DNA of 64,000 nucleotides from Dasypus novemcinctus (lineage: Eukaryota > Chordata > Mammalia > Cingulata > Dasypodidae): assembly GCF_030445035.2 (NCBI RefSeq), contig NC_080680.1:99763157-99827156 (forward strand), given 5' to 3'. A program made the translations under genes and the position numbers. The stretch's first letter is position 1, and each line of letters starts with the position of its first letter. This document shows, in pieces, positions 20,915 through 31,854 of this stretch. The notes beneath the pieces were generated by a model that saw only the letters and a list, made by a program, of their open reading frames with translations, ran no database searches and was not told where the DNA came from.

Positions 20915-21000
20915 TATCAGTGCTATTGAGAAGATTATAAACATAAGGAGAGGCCTGAGCACAATGTTGGGCCCAGAGAAGGTGCACTCACTAAGAGGGA
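20915..21000 (+). repeat. MIR SINE 3' fragment
   Basis: 'gagaagattataaacataag', 'gcctgagcacaatgttgggc' and 'gagaaggtgcactcact' fit the sense MIR 3' portion, directly abutting the antisense copy before it. Confidence 0.45.
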
Positions 21001-21329
21001 ATGGATACTCCTCTTCCACTCTCCCTAAACAGAATGTGGACATGGCCATAGAGTCAGAGCCAGGACCATAGACTCGGGTGAGCCCAGCAAGGTGCTGGGC
21101 CCAGGAAGGAACACAAATAGAGAAGACTCAGGCCCTCTGACTTGGAAGCACTGAGGTTCTTTACCCAAAGCCCCATCTGGTTTCTGAGTCAGTCCTGCTC
21201 AGGGCAGGGAGATTTTTATCCCATCCTGCAGGCCTCAGATTTGTCTGCTGCTCCATTGAATGTCAACCCTGCTACAAAAGCATGGTGGTCCCATCTCTTT
21301 TTGCTTCCTTAAAAGACACCACTTGATTC

Positions 21330-21364
21330 TCCTTCTTTCCTCCCTCCCTCCCTTCCTTCCTTTC
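21330..21364. repeat. (TTCC)n/(CTCC)n simple repeat
   Basis: A short tetranucleotide pyrimidine run with about six clear units. Confidence 0.8.
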
Positions 21365-21479
21365 AAGAAATTGTAGATTAATGGGGAAAATCATGCATAA
21401 AATACCGAGTTCTTTATCCAGTATCACTAATTCCTCTGTACTGGGTCATTCCCACTGGCAAGCTACCATGCCTTTATAA

Positions 21480-22490
21480 TATCCAGCATCTGCACCCTTA
21501 CCCTGCTCCCCTTTAAAGCAAACTTCTTTGAAAGAGTTGTTTGCATCCTCAGTCTACACTTTCTCAGCTTTCATTCCACTCCAATCAGGCTTTCATCTAC
21601 CCCTTCCACTGAGCCTGTTTATATCAAGGTCACAAATAATCAATGTCTTGCCAAAGTCAAGGCCAGCTCTTGGCATCACTGATGAGCTTACTTCAGAACT
21701 GGACAAGCCCATCCATTTCCCAAATTTTGAATCTTCTTTGTCTTCCCTTGCCCTCCATCTACCTGTTCTTCTACCTGTTCTACTTCCCTGACCCTCCCTG
21801 GCCACTCTCCTCGGTCTTCTTTGCTGGAATTATCAGACAGACCTTTCAATGAGGGAGGATCCCAGGGCCCTGTCTTCAGCTCTCTTCTCTTTTCTAGTTA
21901 CACTTGCTCCCTAAATGATCTCATCAAATACTGTTTAAGATGCTGAAGATTCTTAAATTTATATCTCCTGTCTGAGCTTCTACAATGGGCTTTGAATCTT
22001 TATATTCAAATGTCTATTTGAATGTGCCCACTTAGATGTTTAATAAGCATCTCAAACCTGTCATGGCACACCTAGAAAATGCTTCCATAATTTATTCACT
22101 TAGACATCATTCTTGATTCTTTTCATTCTTTCATACCTTAAATCTAATCCATCAATATGTCCTGAAGACCTTAATGCCATCACACTGTATATTCTGAATT
22201 CTACCATTTCTGACCATCTCCACTGTGCAGCTCCTTCTCCAAGATAACATTCTGTTTCCCCCGACTGGCCTCCTTCTCTCTACCCCACCCGATTTCTGCT
22301 GATATCAGATGATAATCTCTACTCCTCTACATGGCCTCCAGCATGGGGTCTGAATCTCATCTCCATCTCAACCTTTGTACAGCATGACTTCATTCCTGTC
22401 TCATGGACTTTGAATTGGCTGTATCCTTTGCCTTGCCGTCTCCTCTTGTTTCAGATATCAACCCAAGTGCCTTTTTTAGAGAGCCCTTTG
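21480..22490 (+). repeat. L2 LINE ORF2 3' region, about 1 kb
   Basis: The longest L2 relic here. Sense-order words include 'cagctctcttctcttttcta', 'ttaaatttatatctcctgtc', 'tttaataagcatctcaaacc' and 'acatcattcttgattctttt'. These match the reverse-transcriptase portion of the L2 consensus in order, with many indels and stops. Short frames at 21528-21852 are not genes. Confidence 0.7.
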
Positions 22491-22519
22491 CCAGCCAGCT
22501 TGGCTAAATCAGACACAGG

Positions 22520-22690
22520 CATTCCTGACAACATCACTGTGAGAGGTTACAGAGATATTAAAACTGGGCTTAAGAGAGGTTGAGTCTTTATCTAAAATCA
22601 TCCAGCTACTAAGCAGCAGAAGCAGGATTTGAATTCAGTACATCTGGCCTCAGAGGCTCTATCATTCTATCACACCATGACTTCCTTTCA
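22520..22690 (-). repeat. MIR SINE, antisense
   Basis: 'gagaggttgagtctttatct', 'aaaatcatccagctactaag' and 'gcaggatttgaattcagtac' are ordered antisense MIR features. Confidence 0.75.
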
Positions 22691-22920
22691 TTAGTCCATT
22701 CACTACCCTAAGCCTCTAAATGTATTAAGTTATAATTAATTATTTTTGTCCCTTTAAAATTCTTAATTATGTAACTGCCAATCTGAGCTCCTACTCAGTG
22801 AGAAATTATTAGTGTTTCTGAAATGAGTTAATACAATTATGATCTAAAAATATAGTCAGACTGTCTGCAACTCAAGACAAGCACTATTATTTAACCTTCC
22901 TCATTTCTGCATCCCTAATA
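22690..22920. other. AT-rich unique stretch
   Basis: Contains 'gttataattaattatttttg', 'cttaattatgtaactgcc' and 'gaaattattagtg'. The density of TAAT words is notable, but general AT-richness could explain it. Confidence 0.3.
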
Positions 22921-22924
22921 TCTA

Positions 22925-23350
22925 GTATGTATTCTAGGCAGCTATTGCTGCAATAATGCTGCATAACAGACTTTTCTCAGTCTCATATGTTTACAATAGC
23001 AAGCATTTGTTCTCAGGCTCACTTATCTGCAGATTAATTATGATTCTGCTGATCTAGGCTGGGCTTCACTGGGGAGCTCTGATCCAGGTTGTGGCTAGCT
23101 CGGTTTGCTGACTGTGGGTTTGTTTTGGGGACTAGACTGAAGGACAGCAGCTACCTAGGAAGCTTGTCCTGAGCTAAACCACCAGAGCACAATACCTCTT
23201 GCATCACATCTACTGGCTTTCTGTTGGCCAAAGCAAGCCAATGGCCCGGCCCAACATAAGCAAGCAGGGTAGTATACCCCACCCAACATGGGAGGGGGAA
23301 GAGTGAATATTTACTGAACAGTAATCCACACTATGACCTAAGCCTTCAAG
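22925..23350 (-). mobile_element. LTR of MaLR/MLT1 type, antisense
   Basis: Opens with 'ggcagctattgctgcaataa' and 'tgctgcataacagac', has 'atctaggctgggcttcact', and later 'tgttggccaaagcaagccaa'. It is the same family as 3236-3690 and 33735-34140, and is a solo relic. Confidence 0.55.
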
Positions 23351-23629
23351 AAATGGAGACTTAAGCTATGGGGCCTGACCTGGGGTCAGTGACATTCCAT
23401 TCCTGAGCCAGCAACCTACAGCCCAATTTCTCTGATTCTTGAGAATTTGGGGATCATGGGTCAGGAGGTCTGAACAAGCCAGGCTCTAACCACCCTCACA
23501 GTGACATGCTCAATGAGGGCCCTGCAGGTGTCCACAGGACTGCCCAGGGACGGTCCAGGGAACGTAGGGCAGTAAAGAGAACATGAGCTGTAGACACAGC
23601 TAGACTGAAACCTCCACAGAAGTTATAAT

Positions 23630-24118
23630 CCAAATTCTACCAAGGGGTCCAAAGCCTACATGACCTGGCTTTGCTCCCAACTCTGATCTCCTCTCCTTTC
23701 CTCCTTCCCCTGTCTCACTCATCCTGTGTTCCTTGAGTCCCTGGAACTCAGCAAACCCCTTTCTGCCTCAGCTTTCTTCTTGCTATTCCCTTTGCCTGGA
23801 AGGTTCTTACCTGAGCTATTCTCATGGATTCATTGGAATTTGCAGACCACCTGCTCTAGTCAACTATTTTAAAATAGTACCCTCTGTCTCTTGCTCACTC
23901 TTAACATCTGGTCTTATTTTCTTTCTTGGCCTTATCATCCTCTAAAATAACTTTATCCACTTGTTTTCCTCTTTATGATGTCTCTCTCTTCTATAAAACA
24001 AGTTCCATGATGGGAGGGATCTAATCTGCTTAATTCACTTATTTCCAGCACCTAGAACTGTGTCTGGCACATGATGGGTGCTCAATAAATGTTTGTTGAA
24101 TATATGAATGAATGAACA
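23630..24118 (+). repeat. L2 LINE 3' end, well preserved
   Basis: Nearly every L2 3' landmark is present: 'ctacatgacctggctttgct', 'ttccctttgcctggaaggtt', 'tataaaacaagttccatgat', 'ctagaactgtgtctggcaca' and the terminus 'gctcaataaatgtttgttga' plus tgaa repeats. Confidence 0.9.
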
Positions 24119-24124
24119 AGTAGA

Positions 24125-24265
24125 AAACCTTATGAAAGTGACTCTGAGAACTCAAGTTCTTTCTTTGCAAATTGGGCCCATTAATGCCATTGGAAGGATT
24201 TGATATAATGTATGTTCAGGGTTTGGCATATTGCTAGATACAGAGTAGCTGCTGAAAATGGTAGC
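24125..24265 (+). repeat. MIR SINE 3' fragment
   Basis: 'tgcaaattgggcccattaat', 'ggaaggatttgatataatgt' and 'gctagatacagagtagctgc' fit a diverged MIR 3' half. Confidence 0.5.
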
Positions 24266-24499
24266 TTCTGTGATAAATGTATCATCTTAGCCCAGGGCTT
24301 TCTCTACTACCCGCTCCAGCCTGGATGCTCTTGGCTCTCCCCAGCTATTCCCTGGCTATTCTTTGTAGTCCCCACGTCCCCATCATCAAAGAGCTGGAAC
24401 ATGGCTGAGCAATGAAGGGAAGGAAATGAGGTTGGGAAGGATACTTAATTCTAAAAGATTGTCCCCAAACCCAGAAACGACATGCTAAATCAGAGTCCT

Positions 24500-24905
24500 T
24501 CCCATAACTCATAGTCTATCTCCATGGAAATGGGCACCATATGGAGTTAATTAGTAGAACAACAAAACAATCAATTAGTTCCTTAATTAGTTTTACTAAG
24601 AAATGATAACAAACAAACACAAATACTTTATTCCAACTAATGCCTGAGCCACAGTGATAGTTTAATGGCCTTGGAAAGCCAGTGCAGGCGCTGGCTTGCT
24701 GTGAGGGGAGATTTATTCCCACGATATTGACAGGTTCCCTGGTCTCTGTTGAGCCTGCGTGTTTCTTCTTTATGATCAATTATTTACAATATCTGGACAT
24801 AGCCGAGGGGTCATCTGGGAGCTTTTCTTTCTAGATCGGGGGAAAAATGCAGTAACTCCAATCACGTGAAGCCGCTGGGCACTGGAATGATCGTTAATCG
24901 AATCA
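24500..24905. other. Unique block, strongest candidate conserved noncoding element
   Basis: Four hundred bases of non-repeat DNA packed with homeodomain-type words: 'ggagttaattagtagaac', 'caatcaattagttcc', 'ttaattagttttac', 'tatgatcaattatttac' and 'gatcgttaatcgaatcattt'. CpGs are retained (aggcgctgg, cacgatattg, cgttaatcga), which is unusual for decaying neutral DNA. No frame looks coding. The enhancer assignment is inference. Confidence 0.5.
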
Positions 24906-25195
24906 TTTATTTGAAAAACATTTGCTGAGCATTTTCTATCTGCCAGTCATGGTGCTGGGCATGGGATAGAGAGGAGAACTTGAGGTGCTAAATGGTGGAG
25001 CTCACATTTGCAGTGGGGGGAGGCAGTAGGATAAGTAAGTAGGTCCAGTCTCTGTCCTGTCTGGTGAGCGTGGTGTGGAGGAGTATAGAGAACAGGGGCT
25101 GCACAAAGGTGAGATCTGGGAGGGCTTTTTGGAGGAGGTGGCCCCATGCTGAGCCTCCTGGGGTGAGTAAAAGGAAATTCCTGCTCCACAGGTAG
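24906..25195 (-). repeat. L2 LINE 3' region, antisense
   Basis: 'aaaacatttgctgagcattt', 'ctgccagtcatggtgctggg' and 'gagggctttttggaggaggt' fit antisense L2. Confidence 0.7.
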
Positions 25196-25385
25196 CCTGG
25201 CCAAGTGGAAGGAGCACAGGACTTTCCAGTCCTGTGGCTGCATCAAAATCCACCTGTTTTCTCCTTGGTGAAGTGGGGAGAAAGACACCCTGTCTCTCCT
25301 CTCCGAAGGTTGTTGTGAGGATCAAATAGATGTGAAGTACCTTGTAAACCCCAAAGGGCTTCACAAAACCAGTCTAAAATCTCAG
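25196..25385 (+). repeat. MIR SINE
   Basis: 'aagtggaaggagcacaggac', 'ctccttggtgaagtgggga' and 'aaggttgttgtgaggatcaa' are in sense MIR order. Confidence 0.8.
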
Positions 25386-25438
25386 CAGAAGTCTGGAGGT
25401 CTCCACGAGGGAAATGGTACTTCAAGAGTACTCAGTCT

Positions 25439-25562
25439 TTACACACACATGCACACATACACACAAATGCATATATATAGGTATGCATGAATATATATGT
25501 GGGTATGTATGTGATTTCATATATATGATTATACATACACATATACAAATGCACATGTATAG
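25439..25562. repeat. Degenerate CA/TA simple repeat
   Basis: Mixed (CA)n, (TA)n and (GTAT)n. The left half is CA-rich, the middle contains a TG-type stretch, and the right returns to CA, giving imperfect dyad character. Confidence 0.75.
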
Positions 25563-26540
25563 GCAAGGAAAATTAATTTGTAAGAGGTAGTACAAATTAA
25601 TGATAAAAAACTTGAAGCAATGTAAAGTTAGTCACTCTCCATCCCCCTGACCCCTGGTTGTAAAATCTTCAGAATTAACTGCTTTTATCTGTGTCTTCTG
25701 TACCTTTCAGAGGCATTCTGTTCTAGCAGGACATTTTCATAAACTCTTTTCCCTAAAGCATACTGCTGTGCATTTTCCTTTTTCACACATTACACTTTGG
25801 CCAACAGGCCTTGGCAGTACCTTTGGATCTACCACATATTTTTTAATGACTGGGTGCTATTTTATTGTGTGGATGTATCACAGTACGTTTAATCAGTCTC
25901 CTTTTAATGAAAGTTTAAGTTGTTTTTTCAGACTTTGTAACCACAAACAATAGCTCTTCTGGTGGTTATAAATGAAACTATAACTTTACGTAATATATCT
26001 AATCGTCCATTCCTTCAGGTAGGGTTTATTGGGTCACTTAATCTTTAATGATGGCTGTGGACTTGGCCCAGTGGTTAGGGCGTTTGTCTGCCACATGGAA
26101 GGTCCGTGGTTCAAACCCCGGGCCTCCTTGACCCGTGTGGAGCTGGCCCATGCACAGTGCTGATGTGCTCAAAGAGTGCCCTGCCACACAGGGGTGTTCC
26201 CCGCGTAGGGGAGCCCAATGCGCAAAGGAGTGCACCCCGTAAGGAGAGCCACCCAGCGAGAAAGAAAGTGCAGCCTGCCCAGGAATGGTGCCTTACACAT
26301 GGAGAACTGACGCAACAAGATGACGCAACAAAAAGAAACACAGATTCCCGTGCCATTGACAACAGAAGCGGACAAAGAAGACGCAGCAAATAGACATAGA
26401 GAACAGACAACTGGGGTGGGGGAGGGAAGGGGAGAGAAATAAATAAATAAATAAATCTTTTAAAATCTTTAATGATGATTCAAAGGGGTAATTGATGCCC
26501 CATTTATTTTGATTGATTGATTGATCTATTGATTGTCAGC
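25563..26540 (-). repeat. Old L1 3' UTR (L1M type), antisense, split by a DAS SINE
   Basis: Antisense L1M landmarks: 'gggtgctattttattgtgtg', 'gatgtatcacagtacgttta', 'aatcagtctccttttaatga' and 'ggtttattgggtcacttaat'. The sequence resumes after the SINE at 26478 (caaaggggtaattgatg). A short (GATT)n run follows at 26511-26535. Confidence 0.7.
26054..26463 (+). mobile_element. DAS SINE, full length, perfect duplication
   Basis: A box TGGCCCAGTGG at 26064-26074 and B box GGTTCAAACCC at 26108-26118 are both intact. The body and G-rich/poly(A) tail with repeated aaat units are complete. The 14-base target site duplication aatctttaatgatg at 26040-26053 and 26464-26477 is perfect. It is the best-preserved SINE of the window and probably the youngest. 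It inserted into an antisense L1M fragment. Confidence 0.95.
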
Positions 26541-26758
26541 AAGGATTTATACTGATCTGAAACAATAGATTAAAGAAAAGTACACACATCAAATTTAAAG
26601 TCAGTAGGAGGTGGGTGTCCTGGCTCAACTCCTTACTATTGCAGGGACAAAAGCAAGCATGAACATACCTGAGCCTTTACACTAAGTAACTGCCCCATTA
26701 AATGGCAGAAACAAGACTCCTCTCCCTTCACCCATCATCACCTTGACTCAAGACCTCT

Positions 26759-27298
26759 AAGCCCCCTTTCAGTATAGAGGTGAAGTGGGTATCACCATTC
26801 CAGGGTCCACAGGATGGAGGAATAAAATAGGGATTAGAGTGGACTTACTGATATTCCACTATAGAACTATTGTGACTAGTAATAGAAGAAACTGAAGCAT
26901 TTATGTGGAGAAAGTGGCCGTGGTAGTTGCTGAGGGCAGGGAGAGGGAAGAAGAGATGTGATGTGGGGGTATTTTTGGGACTTGGAGTTGTCCTAAATGA
27001 TATTGAAGAGACAGATGCTGGACATTATATATCCTGCCATAACCCACTGAATGGACTGGGAGAGAGTGTAAACTACAATGTAAACTATAATCCATGTTGT
27101 GCAGCCGTGCTCCAAAATGTATTCACCAAATGCGATGAATGTCCCACAATGATGAAAGAGGTTGTTGATATAGGAGGAGTGAGGTGGGGGGTTTGTGGGG
27201 TATATGGGAACCTCTTACATTTTTTTAATTAACGTTTCTTTTTGATCTATTAACTTTAAAAAAAGATAATTAAAAAAATAAAATTAAATAAAAAAAAA
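26759..27298 (+). mobile_element. L1 LINE 3' end (xenarthran lineage), 5'-truncated
   Basis: A 540-base 3' UTR fragment with poly(A). It differs from the 15784 copy at many diagnostic positions (for example 'agagagtgtaaactacaatg' in place of 'gagagtgtgggctatgacgt'), so it belongs to another subfamily. An 8-base duplication aagacctc flanks it (26750-26757 and 27299-27306). Confidence 0.8.
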
Positions 27299-27309
27299 AA
27301 GACCTCATA

Positions 27310-27850
27310 GGAGTTTGGACTGCGATTGTCTTCCGACCCACCAATTGGTGGCCTATGACCCACTTTCTCTTGAGTCCATTTGAACAAAGAGCCCCAGTAG
27401 TGGACACTGGATGCTATGTCTTACAGACTCAGAGCTGCCAGCATCGTTGGGCAGGGGCAAGCAGAGGGAGCTGGATGAGAGAGAGCACAGAGAAAGCAGC
27501 CGCCCGTGGGACCAGGTAGCCTTGACTCTTGGTACCTTACTGCTCCTGACCCCCCACAGCTCAGGGAGGGTGCCTGTGCCTTTGCTATCAAGTCACTCTT
27601 AAGTCACACTATAGGTGAAAGTGATTTCCCTTTACCATGAGATTTAAAGAGACTGGTATCACATCTAGCTACGATGTGCTCATTTTATCCCGACTTCTAA
27701 AAGGATTTTAGTTACGGCTTGACCAAATCCTGTTTTTTTCTCCCGCCGTGGGCAATGCCTATCTATCTGTCTCTACTTGATATTTTCCCTTGAACTTTGT
27801 TCTGGCTTTGCCCGTAGGCTATGGGGTTTTTATGCCAGGGCGGGCTCAAG
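27310..27850. other. Noncoding stretch, no gene recognised
   Basis: Unique-looking DNA. The part 27620-27760 (gagatttaaagagactgg; tctcccgccgtgggcaatgc) has some conserved-element texture. No repeat or exon is evident. Confidence 0.3.
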
Positions 27851-27852
27851 AC

Positions 27853-28090
27853 AGCATGATGTGGAAGGGACAGGTGGATTTGGGTACCGGCTGCCTGGAT
27901 TCAGATCCCGGCTCCATCACTTGCTGTTTGTGTGCCCTGGAGCAGCTTGTTTAATCCCTCTCTGTTTCCTTACCTGGAAAATGGGAATAATAACAATAAT
28001 TTCATGGGCTTTTGCTACTAGAGAAGGTTACTTAGAAGAATTCTCTTGTGTGATGGAGGTAGTCGATGAATATTTCCACTATTATTAGTT
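27853..28090 (+). repeat. MIR SINE, near full length
   Basis: 'ctgcctggattcagatcccg', 'gctccatcacttgctgtttg', 'ctgtttccttacctggaaaa' and 'tgggaataataacaataatt' follow the consensus order closely. Confidence 0.85.
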
Positions 28091-28094
28091 TTGC

Positions 28095-28600
28095 ATACAT
28101 GCCGGCTTCAGGATTATTATAAAAACTTACCTTCAAATCATTAGTTTTCTCAGTGAGCGTGACTAGTTTCTCTTTCCTGTGTATTCTTTTCTCTTAGTTT
28201 CATCTAACTTGGGGGAGGGACTATTATAAAGAATATAAAGCAAGCATCTTTTCCTCAATTCTTAGTATCTCCAATTAAACAAAGAAAATCAGTACAATCA
28301 CACTGTGAGTCTCTCTCCACTCCAGGAAAGGTGAACCTTTAGCCAGACCCTCAGTTTTTCCCTGGTTTAAAGAAAATAATTTTACCCTCTCACATCCAAT
28401 CAATATCTTTGCTGGGCCTATTGTGAGCTGATAATTTAAATACAATAGTCTCCTTAGCAACCACCTTTCACAGTCTGCCTTCTTGCCTTTGAAAGAGCTT
28501 GCAGTAACAAAATTCACCGTTTCAGCCAGAAACTTTTTTTTTCTTTAGGAACCAGCTTTTCACACAAACTCTAAAAAATGGGCGAAAAGGTATAGGATTT
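28095..28600. other. Unique block, candidate conserved noncoding element with X-box
   Basis: Five hundred bases without repeat signature, containing 'cttcaaatcattagttttct', 'caattaaacaaagaaaatca', 'gagctgataatttaaat' and an RFX X-box-like GTCTCCTTAGCAAC at 28448-28461. 'gggactattataaagaat' resembles MEF2/TATA-like words. Regulatory role is inference. Confidence 0.45.
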
Positions 28601-28604
28601 CTAA

Positions 28605-28760
28605 AATACAGTAAATTTATTTATTTTTCTAATTATAAAAGTAATTGAACAGAATTTTAAACAGAGGTGGAAGAGGTTTCATTGCCTCTACCCTTTCGGT
28701 CCAGGATGGTCTGTGTGTATATATATATATGGATGTGGGAGCAAAAGTGTAGGTTGAACC
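28605..28760 (-). repeat. Old LINE 3' fragment (L1M-like), antisense, plus (TA)n
   Basis: 'ttttctaattataaaagtaa' and 'tgaacagaattttaaacaga' match the antisense segment also seen at 40140-40205. It is followed by a GTGTGTATATATATAT run at about 28711-28731. Confidence 0.5.
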
Positions 28761-28764
28761 CATT

Positions 28765-28960
28765 AGAATCACAGATTATTAGCTGGAGGAAGGCCTAGAG
28801 ATAATTTAGTCTAATCTCCACTTTCTCCCTTCTCCATTTGACAGTTGAGGAAACAGAGGCCTGAGATTTTACAGCCTCACCCAAGGGCACATGGTTTCTG
28901 GGATCAGAAGCTAAGCTGGGGTTCAAGCTCTGTCCTCTGTCTTTAAGCCCAAAGGGCACT
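28765..28960 (-). repeat. MIR-class SINE, antisense
   Basis: 'gaatcacagattattagctg', 'gtctaatctccactttctcc' and 'ttgaggaaacagaggcctga' resemble the MIR3-like variant. The end 'gttcaagctctgtcctctgt' marks the head. Confidence 0.65.
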
Positions 28961-28984
28961 TCCCACCAAAAGGTGTAAAGTACC

Positions 28985-29295
28985 TGTACCAAGAGCCCAG
29001 GTTTTGAAATCAGGTAAACCCACATTGGAATCACTGGGTGCTGAGACCCAGCATTCCTGTTTGCCTGGGCCTGGAAGTGTCCTGGACACGGCACTCTCGG
29101 TGCCCATGCTGGGAAAGCCCTGGAGCAAGCTGGCACAGCTTGGTTTGCGCTGTTGTAAAGCCAGTCTCTAAGTGATCTGGGCAATTTCTGATCCCCCACC
29201 TCCTCATTTGTGGTCAATATTAATAGCTTATCTCATGGGGTGTCATAAAGGATACAATAAAATAGCTAGAGTGAATATTAGTTCCCTTCTTCCCT
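28985..29295 (+). repeat. MIR SINE, interrupted
   Basis: The head 'gaaatcaggtaaacccacat' (29006-29025) and tail 'tgatctgggcaatttctgat' to 'ggatacaataaaatagctag' (29170-29270) are separated by about 120 bases of other sequence (29035-29155). The intervening piece is not identified with confidence. Confidence 0.55.
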
Positions 29296-29489
29296 CTCCT
29301 GATTTATTCTGCCCAATAAACTGCTTCTGAATTGCTTAAGCTGGAAAAAACTGTAGTCAGCTTAAAGGAGATAATGATACTTCTTCCCCAGGTTGGCCCA
29401 GGTGGGGGAGGCAGAGGAACGAGATCTTCGTTCCAGAAGGTCCTACCTTCAGAGACAATCCTTGAAGACTCCCCCAAATGCCACCCACA

Positions 29490-29770
29490 AAGTGAGGAAT
29501 CAAAATTAGCTTCTTGGCTGCTTTTGGCATCTGTAATTAATCATTTCATAATGAGACAGTTGAAGCACAACTATTTATTTGCATTGGATCGGGAAGATTA
29601 CGGGATATAACATTTTCATAAATTTGTTAGGATTCTAGATATACGTTAGTGTGATGAATAGTTTAGCCCGCGAGAGATGTTTTCATTTCAATAAAGTTAT
29701 TTTTGGGATATATTTACATGATGAAATAACCTATTATTTATCCAACTGCATTTTTATGAACTAATTTTTC
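29490..29770. other. Unique AT-rich block, candidate conserved noncoding element
   Basis: 'catctgtaattaatcatttc', 'ataatgagacagttgaag', 'aactatttatttgcattgga' and 'atgatgaaataacc' give a dense set of homeodomain/POU-like words. No repeat family recognised. Confidence 0.45.
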
Positions 29771-29954
29771 TTTTTGTGCCGACTTGCAATGGTGATTCAT
29801 TACTTTCTGCCCTTCAATTTTTCTTTCCTTATAAATGGTTTCTTGTTTATTATTTTAAAGTGTTTGTCTCCCTCCAGCTCCATCGACCTATTTTGTATGG
29901 GATCTTCACTCTAAAGCAAATGGCTTCCAAGAACCAGGGGAATTCAAATAAAAT

Positions 29955-30115
29955 GACTCATTTTATTCAGATTGTGTCTAGGCTCTATCACTTACTAGCT
30001 CCGTGACCTTGGACATGTCACTTTCTGTCTGTGAGACTCAGTTTTCCGAGGGAGGCAGACTTAGGCACCCTATATGTGCTCAATTAATATTGTTGATGAC
30101 TGAATGAGGTAAAAA
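29955..30115 (+). repeat. MIR SINE
   Basis: 'taggctctatcacttactag', 'ctccgtgaccttggacatgt' and 'gtgctcaattaatattgttg' fit sense MIR. 30120-30900 after it holds no recognised gene or repeat apart from weak hAT-like words near 30550-30610. Confidence 0.75.
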
Positions 30116-30904
30116 GTGAAGACATTTGTTTGGCTGTGTGAAAGGTTTTAGTGGGGCAGGGTCACATCAAGATGTTCTGTTACTTCCTAGAGAAGGGTCA
30201 AGCAGAAACGTCTCTTCTTGTGCCCATTCCTCCTTCTGCCATTTCTTCGTCCGATAAGAAGAGGTTGTGTGTTCTCGAAAGGCTTTGGATACTCAATACT
30301 TTACTGAGTCTGGGGAATTAGATTTCCCAGGAAAATAGTTTTATTTTTTGGCGAGGGGGGTATTTTTGCCCCCTTCTCACAAATAAACCAAGTCATACAG
30401 CAAAAAATGAAGTAGAAGGTTGACAATTATATGGGAAGAGCATGATTAGATAGACGGCTATCAAGCTATATTTCAGGATACAAAGTAGATTGAAGAAGAA
30501 CCAAGAGTCTGGAATTCCAGATTCTTGTCTGCATTACTGTGTGACCTTAGTCCAGTTTTTCTCAAACTGGGCTTGTGACACTCTGGGGTACACAAACATA
30601 CTCTTGAGTCTCCTGGAGTTATGAGAGGGTTTTTTTTCCCTTTCATTTTCTTTTCTTCTCTTTTCACACATTCCATAGACAAAGCTCCTCTAGCCGTGGT
30701 AATTCACAATTGAAAGACATTTTTGTAAACTATGTTTTCTTAAGTCACTATTTTTCAAACTAGCATCTGAGGACCTGCAGGAGCTGGGGTGGACATGAGA
30801 GGGTAAAAATTGAGAGAAAGAATGCACAAAAGCCTCCCGTAGTTCACTGCCTGGAGAATGAGGGCTGAGGGGGGAGCCGTTATAGCGCTATATCTAACTG
30901 GCTA

Positions 30905-31410
30905 GATGGACAAAACTGAGGAATTTGTTTCATGTCCTGAAGGCAATGGGGAGCCATGGAAGATTTGTAAGCAAGGGTGTGACATAATCAGATGTGTTTT
31001 AGAAAGATACCTCTGGTAGCAGTTTGTGCTGAGGGTGGACTGGAGGAAGCCATTCTGGAGATGGGGAGACCAATGTGTATATGGGGGGACTGTTGTTGGG
31101 GAAATGATGCTGGCTGGGGCTGCAGCAGGGGAGGTTGGAATGGAGGGGGCTCAACTGGGCAATTTTTATGGAGACTAAATAGAGATTAGATATGAGAGGT
31201 GAAGGAGGAGGAAACACCAGGAAGACTCCCAGGTACCTTACTAGCTTGAAAGTCCTTTGCTAAAATCAGAACCCAGGGAGAGGAGCAGGTGGACAGTGGG
31301 TGGAGTGATGTTTTCAAATGAATCTTGCTCAGGCTGAGCTTGTGATGCTCACTGGACACCTGGAAATGGAGCTAAGGTTCAGAAGAGAGACCAGAAGACT
31401 CTTCCTTTCT
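30905..31410 (-). repeat. L2 LINE ORF2 region, antisense
   Basis: 'ggcaatggggagccatggaa', 'gcaagggtgtgacataatca' and 'agatacctctggtagcagtt' correspond to antisense L2 reverse-transcriptase sequence. It ends near 'ctggacacctggaaatggag'. Many indels, no frame. Confidence 0.75.
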
Positions 31411-31469
31411 AACCTCATCATGATATTAGTTCATGGACTTAACTTCCTAGCCACATAGAGGGTAGAACA

Positions 31470-31665
31470 AGCACCAACACCATTAGGGCTTTGAGAGACC
31501 TGAATTTGAATCCTGTTTATTCACTTCTTGTTTGGTGGCTTTAGCCAGGTTATATCCTCCTTAAGTCTCAATTCTCTGATCTCTTCAATGGAGAAAATAA
31601 TGCCTTTATCATGTGGTGTCTGGAGGCTTAAATAAAAGTGGGAGTCCCAGAAAGGGTGTTTCTCC
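31470..31665 (+). repeat. MIR SINE
   Basis: 'gagacctgaatttgaatcct', 'ccaggttatatcctccttaa' and 'atcatgtggtgtctggaggc' fit a diverged sense MIR. Confidence 0.65.
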
Positions 31666-31854
31666 CTGGTTTGTGTTGGGTTTATACCTCAGTGAGTTCC
31701 ACTCCTCCCTTGTCTTTCCCAGTGTAGCAGAGCAAACCAGTTAAAAATTGGGACCTGGATTATTTTAGGGAAGGTGTTGTCTTTGTTTATGAAAGTACTT
31801 TCATGGCGCAAAGCGGCCGGAGGAGGGAAAGCACTGGAATGGGATGCCCCAGGA

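Noticed and set aside
26064..26118. tRNA-Ala-like A and B boxes suggesting a tRNA gene
   Set aside because: The head is followed by the SINE body and poly(A) and has a target site duplication; a cloverleaf with intact stems is not supported.
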